Shown one piece after another: positions 59,091 to 64,000 of a stretch of DNA of 64,000 bases. The notes below the pieces were generated by a model. It saw only the letters and a program-made list of their open reading frames with translations. It was not told the DNA's origin and did no database searches. Location of the stretch: positions 2,976,001-3,040,000 of the forward strand of contig NZ_CP011968.1 of assembly GCF_001077535.1 (NCBI RefSeq), read 5' to 3'. Positions within the stretch are counted from its first letter, which is position 1, and each line of letters begins with the position of its first letter. Source of the DNA: Clostridioides difficile ATCC 9689 = DSM 1296 (GTDB taxonomy: Bacteria > Bacillota > Clostridia > Peptostreptococcales > Peptostreptococcaceae). Both the position numbers and the translations under genes were made by a program.

Positions 59091-59960
59091 ATGGATTTAT
59101 TGCATCTTAAGTATTTTCAAACTGTTGCTAGAATGGAGCACATAACAAAAGCATCACACAAGTTAAATATAGCACAGCCAGCTTTAAGCAAAACTATATC
59201 TTCCTTAGAAAAAGAACTTGGAGTTCAGTTATTTGACAGAAAAGGAAGATATATTGTTTTAAATGAGTATGGAAGATTGTTTCTAAAAAGAGTAGATAGC
59301 ATTTTAGATTTAGTAGAAAGTTCAAAAAAGGAGTTACAAGACACTTCTTTAGAAAATTCAGGAGAAGTAAAGATATTATCTCCTGCAGCGGCTAATGTGT
59401 TACCATCACTTTTGAGTAATTTCAGAAAACTATATCCCAATATTACTTTTAATGTGTCACATACTTTGCCATCATCTTATAAAAAAAGTGATTTTGATTT
59501 GTACATATCTTCTTCATTTACAAAGCTAAACTCAGAAAATAGCATAACTTTAACATGCGAAGAAATACTATTAGGAGTTTCAATAAATCATCCTTTATCA
59601 TTAAAGGATGAAGTATATCTAAGCGAAGTTTCAGATGAAAACTTTATAGTTATAACGAAGGGTGAGAATTATAGAGAGGTAATTGATATCCTGTGTGAAT
59701 CAGCTAATTTCAAACCCAAAATAGCATTTGAGTCTGATTCACCATATACAATTTATGCTCTTATAAAATCACTTCAAGGAGTTGGATTTATATGTGGAAA
59801 ATCATGGGGATTATCTCAAGACCCTGAGATTAAGTTGTTACATATCAAAGATATTGAATTTAAAAGATATTTAAATCTTTCATGGTTTAGCGAAAACTAT
59901 GAATCTAAAGCTGTGTTGTTGTTCAAAAACTTTCTTATCAACTATTTTAAAAATATTTAA
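59091..59960 (+). CDS. LysR family transcriptional regulator
   Basis: This 289-residue regulator has the N-terminal HTH (LKYFQTVARMEHITKASHKLNIAQPALSKTI) and a C-terminal effector-binding domain. AGAGGTG lies about 11 bases before the ATG. It faces the nitrilase/NCS1 permease pair convergently and may regulate them, or cwp14 upstream; the sequence does not decide. Confidence 0.88.
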   Translation: MDLLHLKYFQTVARMEHITKASHKLNIAQPALSKTISSLEKELGVQLFDRKGRYIVLNEYGRLFLKRVDSILDLVESSKKELQDTSLENSGEVKILSPAAANVLPSLLSNFRKLYPNITFNVSHTLPSSYKKSDFDLYISSSFTKLNSENSITLTCEEILLGVSINHPLSLKDEVYLSEVSDENFIVITKGENYREVIDILCESANFKPKIAFESDSPYTIYALIKSLQGVGFICGKSWGLSQDPEIKLLHIKDIEFKRYLNLSWFSENYESKAVLLFKNFLINYFKNI

Positions 59961-59978
59961 ATCAAAGTTGATAATATT

Positions 59979-60034
59979 AAAGAGGATATATCAAAGTATA
60001 ATAAATTTAATCTTAATATTGATACATCCTCTTT
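59979..60034. terminator. Bidirectional terminator between LysR and nitrilase genes
   Basis: AAAGAGGAT and ATCCTCTTT close a hairpin with ATATC/GATA inner pairs. TTTT follows on the plus strand. Confidence 0.65.
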
Positions 60035-60071
60035 TTATCATTTTATATTGAACTTGTATTATAGTATAGAA

Positions 60072-60878
60072 TTATATGTTATAGCTACTTTTTCTGTCTT
60101 TCAAATAGGGGATATCTTCCCTATACTTTTTTATTTCATCTAAATCAATCTCTGATAATACATATTTTTCCCTGTATGTATCTAATTGAGTTATTACAGT
60201 ACCTCTAGGATTGCATATTTTACTCTTTCCAAATAGTATTAAATTAGAGTCATTACTTACTAAATTTACACCTACTGTATATACAGTGTTCTCTAAAGCT
60301 CTTTGAGATACATTTAAATCCCACATATCTTCATCTTGTATTCTCCATGCAGATGGTATAAATATTATTTCAGAACCTTTTAATGTCAATTCTCTGGATA
60401 CTTCTGGAAAACCTGCATCATAACATATCATTACACCAAATCTACCAAAATCAGCATCATATACCTCTACTTTTTCCCCTCCTTTAAAGTATACTGCTTC
60501 TAATGACCACAGATGATTTTTACAGTATTCTCCCATAATCTTACCTTTTCTATCAAATATAACTGCTGAATTATAAACATGTGTAGACCCTTTTTCTAAG
60601 GTTCCATATGGAGATATCAGGTATACATTATTTCTTTTAGCAGCTTCTGACATTGATTCCTCTATGTACTTATTATGTTCTCTTATTAATTCTAATGTTT
60701 TAACTCCACCTAAAGACTCTAAATTATATCCTGTAGCAAATAGTTCTGGTAAACAAATTATATCTGCCCCTTGTTTTCCTAAGTCATCTATCATCTCTAC
60801 TGCCTTTTCTATATTTTTTTTAACATCTCCAAGTACACTGTGTTGTTGAATTATACCTATTTTCACCTTACGACCCAT
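60072..60878 (-). CDS. Carbon-nitrogen hydrolase (nitrilase superfamily)
   Basis: This 268-residue amidase-fold enzyme has the Glu-Lys-Cys triad: Glu in LPELFATGY near 46, Lys in CKNHLWSLE near 116 and Cys in MICYDAGFPE near 151. It hydrolyses amides or N-carbamoyl compounds in the cytoplasm. The start is the ATG at 60878 with AAGGGGGC upstream; a longer frame would overlap the permease gene. It follows an NCS1 permease on the same strand, so it probably acts on what that permease imports, such as a ureido compound or nucleobase degradation product. This last point is inference. Confidence 0.82.
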   Translation of the reverse strand: MGRKVKIGIIQQHSVLGDVKKNIEKAVEMIDDLGKQGADIICLPELFATGYNLESLGGVKTLELIREHNKYIEESMSEAAKRNNVYLISPYGTLEKGSTHVYNSAVIFDRKGKIMGEYCKNHLWSLEAVYFKGGEKVEVYDADFGRFGVMICYDAGFPEVSRELTLKGSEIIFIPSAWRIQDEDMWDLNVSQRALENTVYTVGVNLVSNDSNLILFGKSKICNPRGTVITQLDTYREKYVLSEIDLDEIKKYREDIPYLKDRKSSYNI

Positions 60879-60891
60879 GTAATTGCCCCCT

Positions 60892-62124
60892 TTATTTATC
60901 TTTGATTCCAAAACATTTCATTAATATATAATAAATAACCATACTCACTACAATTCCATTTATCGGAGGTATTAAGAAATTTATTTTTGAACTATAATAC
61001 GACGCTGCAAAACCTATTAACCAGCTTATTACTGCAATCCAATTTATTCCTTCTCTATGCTTATAAGTTCTTCCTTGTATAAAATAATACTCACACCACA
61101 TAATTCCTGCTATTGCAGGAACTGCGATTCCCAAGAAAGATAAAAATGACTGAAATTTAAATATTATACCAGTAGCTGCTATTATTGTACCTATTAGACC
61201 TGCAACTAAAGTCAAAACATTTCTTTTTACATTTGGAAAAATAGTTTTTAATGCTAATCCACCAGAATAAGCATTTGATACGTTTGTTGACCAAGATGCA
61301 AGTATTAAAATAACAAACGCTACCCATCCAAAACCTAAATTAGCCAATACTTCTGTTATATCCCAAGTAGGTGCTCCCATAGACATTACACCAGCTGCAA
61401 CTTGTTGGAATAATGAAATAATCCCTAGACCTAAAAAACTGATAATCCAAATATCTTTTACTCGTCTCGTATATCTTAACTGGTCAGGTGATATAATTGC
61501 ACCAACTATAACAAGACCTACTACAATATTAAGACCTTCAACCATACTCATAGTTGTTTGAGGAGTATAATTATAAATAGCTTCAACTCCATAAGTAGAA
61601 AAAGCTTTAAAAACTCCCCATACCATTAATATCATAAGTGGTGGTATAACTAAGTAATTAAATTTAGCCATAGCTTTAAAACCATACAGTGCAAAAACAA
61701 CCATAAATAATCCAAGTATAACTGTAACTAATGTTAGGTTTACACTTGGGAATATCTTTTGTACTGATAGTCCTGCAACCCCTGCTTGTACACCAAACCA
61801 TCCAAAACTAGTTATACCAAGTAATAGAGATATAAGATACTTTCCTCCTATCTCTCCAAATGCCCCCTTAGCTAATACATACGTATTTAACCCTTCTTTG
61901 TAACCTATATAACCTTGTATCATAATAATTGCAACTAATATTAAGTTCCCTATAATTGATGTAATAATCATATTAGAAAGAGTCATTCCTAAAATTAAAG
62001 TTCCCCCAACCATTAGTTCAGATATAGCTATGTTAGAACCAAGCATATTAAACAATGGAGCTAACCATCCAACTCTTTCCTCTTTTGGAACTGGATTTAA
62101 AACTAATTCTTCTCTCTCTTGCAA
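60892..62124 (-). CDS. NCS1 family permease (cytosine/purine/allantoin type)
   Basis: This 410-residue transporter has about 12 membrane segments and an N-terminal charged leader ending PVPKEERVGWLAPLFNMLG. SFGWFGVQAGVAG near 105 and SWSTNVSNAYSGGLALK near 280 resemble CodB-like NCS1 permeases. The start is a TTG with GGGAGGG upstream. It forms an operon with the nitrilase-family hydrolase. Substrate could be cytosine or a hydantoin/allantoin-like base. Confidence 0.82.
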   Translation of the reverse strand: MQEREELVLNPVPKEERVGWLAPLFNMLGSNIAISELMVGGTLILGMTLSNMIITSIIGNLILVAIIMIQGYIGYKEGLNTYVLAKGAFGEIGGKYLISLLLGITSFGWFGVQAGVAGLSVQKIFPSVNLTLVTVILGLFMVVFALYGFKAMAKFNYLVIPPLMILMVWGVFKAFSTYGVEAIYNYTPQTTMSMVEGLNIVVGLVIVGAIISPDQLRYTRRVKDIWIISFLGLGIISLFQQVAAGVMSMGAPTWDITEVLANLGFGWVAFVILILASWSTNVSNAYSGGLALKTIFPNVKRNVLTLVAGLIGTIIAATGIIFKFQSFLSFLGIAVPAIAGIMWCEYYFIQGRTYKHREGINWIAVISWLIGFAASYYSSKINFLIPPINGIVVSMVIYYILMKCFGIKDK

Positions 62125-62582
62125 TATTATCCCTCCCTTTCTTTATAAAAGAATAATTTCTACTTTTTTCTACTTTTTTTTCACTATTAATAGAATTTTT
62201 CTTTATATAATTGTAATTCTATTCTACAAAAAAGTATAATATCTAGTTTGTTATCAATTTGATATAATTTAAGTTATAAATAGATAAATAGTCCAAATTT
62301 ATTATTTTAATTTAATCTATTAAGTCATATATTAGACTTATTTCAAATTTGTTATATATTCTTTAATTAAAATCGTGTACTCATTACAGAAGTAGTTTCT
62401 AAAACAACCAAGTTTATGTAAAATTTTTAGACATAGTATTTTAATTATATTGGTTGAGAATACAAGTATAATTTATGAAAATATATAGAGAAAAAATATA
62501 AAATAATTCTAATAAAAAAAGTCTGAATATAAATATACTTTATATCCAGACTTTTTACATTTTAGTTTCTTGCAACTACATA
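62125..62582. other. Gene-free gap of 458 bases
   Basis: The gap holds the NCS1 permease promoter and the aspS terminator (62515-62556). The remainder is AT-rich with no recognised RNA or repeat. Confidence 0.5.
62515..62556 (-). terminator. Terminator of aspS
   Basis: AAAAGTCTG and CAGACTTTTT enclose an inner ATATAAA/TTTATAT stem. TTTTTTTATT follows on the minus strand. Confidence 0.8.
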
Positions 62583-64000
62583 TTATTCATTATCTTTTAT
62601 ATCAACTTTTATACTTAATTCTTCTAATTGCTCATCTTCCGCCAATGTAGGAGCATTTGTCATAGGGCAAACAGCATTTTGATTTTTAGGGAATGCAATA
62701 ACTTCTCTTATATTATCAGTTCCTGCAAGTAACATAACAAGTCTATCAAGACCAAAAGCTAGACCAGCATGAGGAGGAGTACCATATTTAAATGCTTCTA
62801 ATAAATAACCAAACTTTTCATTAGCTCTTTCCTCTGTAAAACCAAGTGCTTTAAACATTCTTGATTGAACATCAGAATTTGATATTCTAACACTTCCTCC
62901 ACCTATTTCATAACCATTCAATACAATATCATAAGCTTTCGCTCTTAAAGATGACTTATCACCTTCTTCTAACTTGTCTAAATCTTCATCCATAGGTGAT
63001 GTAAATGGGTGATGCATTGCTGAGAATGTGCCTGTTTCTTCATCTTCTTCAAAAACTGGGAACTCAGTTACCCATAGTAAGTTATATACATTTTTATCCA
63101 ATAGATTAAGCCTATTTGCTACTTCAAGTCTAACTTGTCCTAAAGCATCAAATACTATTGAGTTTTTATCAGCTACAAATAAAAGTAAATCTCCTACTTC
63201 AGCATTCATTCTTGTAAGTATAGCGTTCATTTCTTCTTCATTAAAGAATTTTGCTATTGGAGAAGTTACTCCTTCTTGTCCTACTTTCATCCAAGCAAGA
63301 CCTTTTGCTCTATATGTCTTAGCATGTTCTTCTAGTGATGATATTTGTTTTCTAGTAAAGTCGTCAGCTTTGCCTTTTACGTTTATACCTCTAACACTTT
63401 TTCCTGGTTGTGTAGCATCAGCAAACACTTTAAATCCACAGTTACAAACAACATCAGATATATCTGTTAACTCATATCCAAATCTAGTATCTGGTTTATC
63501 TGAACCATATTTAGACATAGCTTCTGCATAAGTCATCTTAGGAAGTGGAAGTGCCAATTCTACATCTAAAACTTCTTTAAATATCGCTTCAAGCAAACCT
63601 TCAATCATACTCATAACATCTTCTTGCTCAACAAAAGACATTTCGCAGTCTATTTGTGTAAACTCTGGTTGTCTATCTGCTCTTAAGTCTTCATCTCTAA
63701 AGCATTTAACTATTTGGAAATATCTATCCATACCACTTACCATCAATAATTGTTTATATAATTGTGGTGATTGTGGTAATGCGTAAAATTTTCCTGGATT
63801 AACTCTACTTGGTACTAGATAATCTCTTGCTCCTTCTGGTGTTGGAGCTATTAAAAATGGTGTTTCTATTTCGCAAAATCTATTGTTTGATAAGTAATTT
63901 CTTGTAATATTCATTACTTTATGTCTTAATTTTAAATTTCTTTGCATAGATGGTTTTCTTAAATCTAAGTATCTATATTTTAATCTTAGTGCTTCAGAAA
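62583..64000 (-). CDS. aspS: Aspartyl-tRNA synthetase (partial, 5' end beyond window)
   Basis: The reading frame continues through 64000 with no start (YRYLDLRKPSMQRN reads across position 63947), so about 472 C-terminal residues of the roughly 590 expected are present. Class II motifs are visible: motif 2 in FRDEDLRADRQPEFTQID, motif 3 in GLAFGLDRLVMLLAG. The bacterial GAD insertion domain lies between them. It charges tRNA-Asp. No truncation is implied other than the window edge. Confidence 0.95.
   Translation of the reverse strand, partial: SEALRLKYRYLDLRKPSMQRNLKLRHKVMNITRNYLSNNRFCEIETPFLIAPTPEGARDYLVPSRVNPGKFYALPQSPQLYKQLLMVSGMDRYFQIVKCFRDEDLRADRQPEFTQIDCEMSFVEQEDVMSMIEGLLEAIFKEVLDVELALPLPKMTYAEAMSKYGSDKPDTRFGYELTDISDVVCNCGFKVFADATQPGKSVRGINVKGKADDFTRKQISSLEEHAKTYRAKGLAWMKVGQEGVTSPIAKFFNEEEMNAILTRMNAEVGDLLLFVADKNSIVFDALGQVRLEVANRLNLLDKNVYNLLWVTEFPVFEEDEETGTFSAMHHPFTSPMDEDLDKLEEGDKSSLRAKAYDIVLNGYEIGGGSVRISNSDVQSRMFKALGFTEERANEKFGYLLEAFKYGTPPHAGLAFGLDRLVMLLAGTDNIREVIAFPKNQNAVCPMTNAPTLAEDEQLEELSIKVDIKDNE

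Overview
The window is low-GC, strongly AT-rich Firmicute chromosome and almost certainly comes from Clostridioides difficile. The evidence is the combination of two S-layer-associated proteins with triple cell-wall-binding-2 repeats (Cwp22 and Cwp14 types), a class B sortase with His116/Cys209, a HexRK/HexSDF-type glycolipid locus, clostridial RNase P RNA and an rRNA operon. Strain identity is inferred from family knowledge; no search was run. Most genes lie on the minus strand. I see no phage, transposase or CRISPR array.

Layout. 0-0.2 kb: promoter and 5' part of a T-box leader reading off the left edge. 0.2-6.5 kb: a C-S lyase/aminotransferase (MalY/PatB type), an M20 amidohydrolase, a two-gene YjiG/YjiH-type membrane pair with a near-perfect sigma-54 promoter, and a divergent sigma-54 activator. 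6.7-10.2 kb: a DUF3798-like lipoprotein, BrnQ and a pentapeptide-repeat protein. 10.4-13.5 kb: a purine riboswitch, an NCS2 purine permease and a TRZ/ATZ-type deaminase. 13.7-15.6 kb: a large HIRAN-domain protein. 15.8-22.3 kb: a LysR-flanked catabolic-looking cluster (xylose-isomerase-like TIM barrel, Fe-S flavin enoate reductase, shikimate dehydrogenase, MFS). 22.3-25.5 kb: a structured, unassigned RNA-like element, a DUF3800 protein and Cwp22. 25.6-27.5 kb: galE-galU. 27.7-32.7 kb: a three-gene operon of unknown function headed by a SPOR-domain membrane protein. 33-34.1 kb: rnpB and sortase B. 34.2-39.2 kb: rRNA operon 16S-23S followed by tRNA-Thr, with no 5S. 39.4-40.3 kb: PdaA-like deacetylase lipoprotein. 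40.7-42.1 kb: a permease. 42.2-47.3 kb: two-component system and glycolipid operon (HexK, HexR, HexF, HexD, HexS). 47.6-50.5 kb: glyA and a split threonine/serine exporter. 50.5-51.7 kb: RseC-like, CsoR-like and zinc-ribbon membrane proteins. 52-57.2 kb: a second sigma-54 activator, a second -24/-12 promoter and an operon of MalY-type lyase, NhaC antiporter and a small membrane protein. 57.3-62.1 kb: Cwp14, a LysR regulator, a nitrilase-family hydrolase and an NCS1 permease. 62.6-64 kb: aspS, cut by the right edge.

Themes. The two ends carry paralogous regulatory modules: both activators have the central AAA+ domain but end in a winged-helix-like domain instead of a Fis-type helix-turn-helix, and both have an AATAGGT/ACCTATT inverted repeat about 160-180 bp upstream of a sigma-54 promoter. 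The middle is rich in envelope functions: L,D-transpeptidase, sortase, SPOR protein, peptidoglycan deacetylase, UDP-sugar supply and glycolipid synthesis. Several small transport-plus-hydrolase sets (purine, cytosine/nitrilase, YjiGH/M20) point to scavenging of amino-acid and nucleobase compounds.
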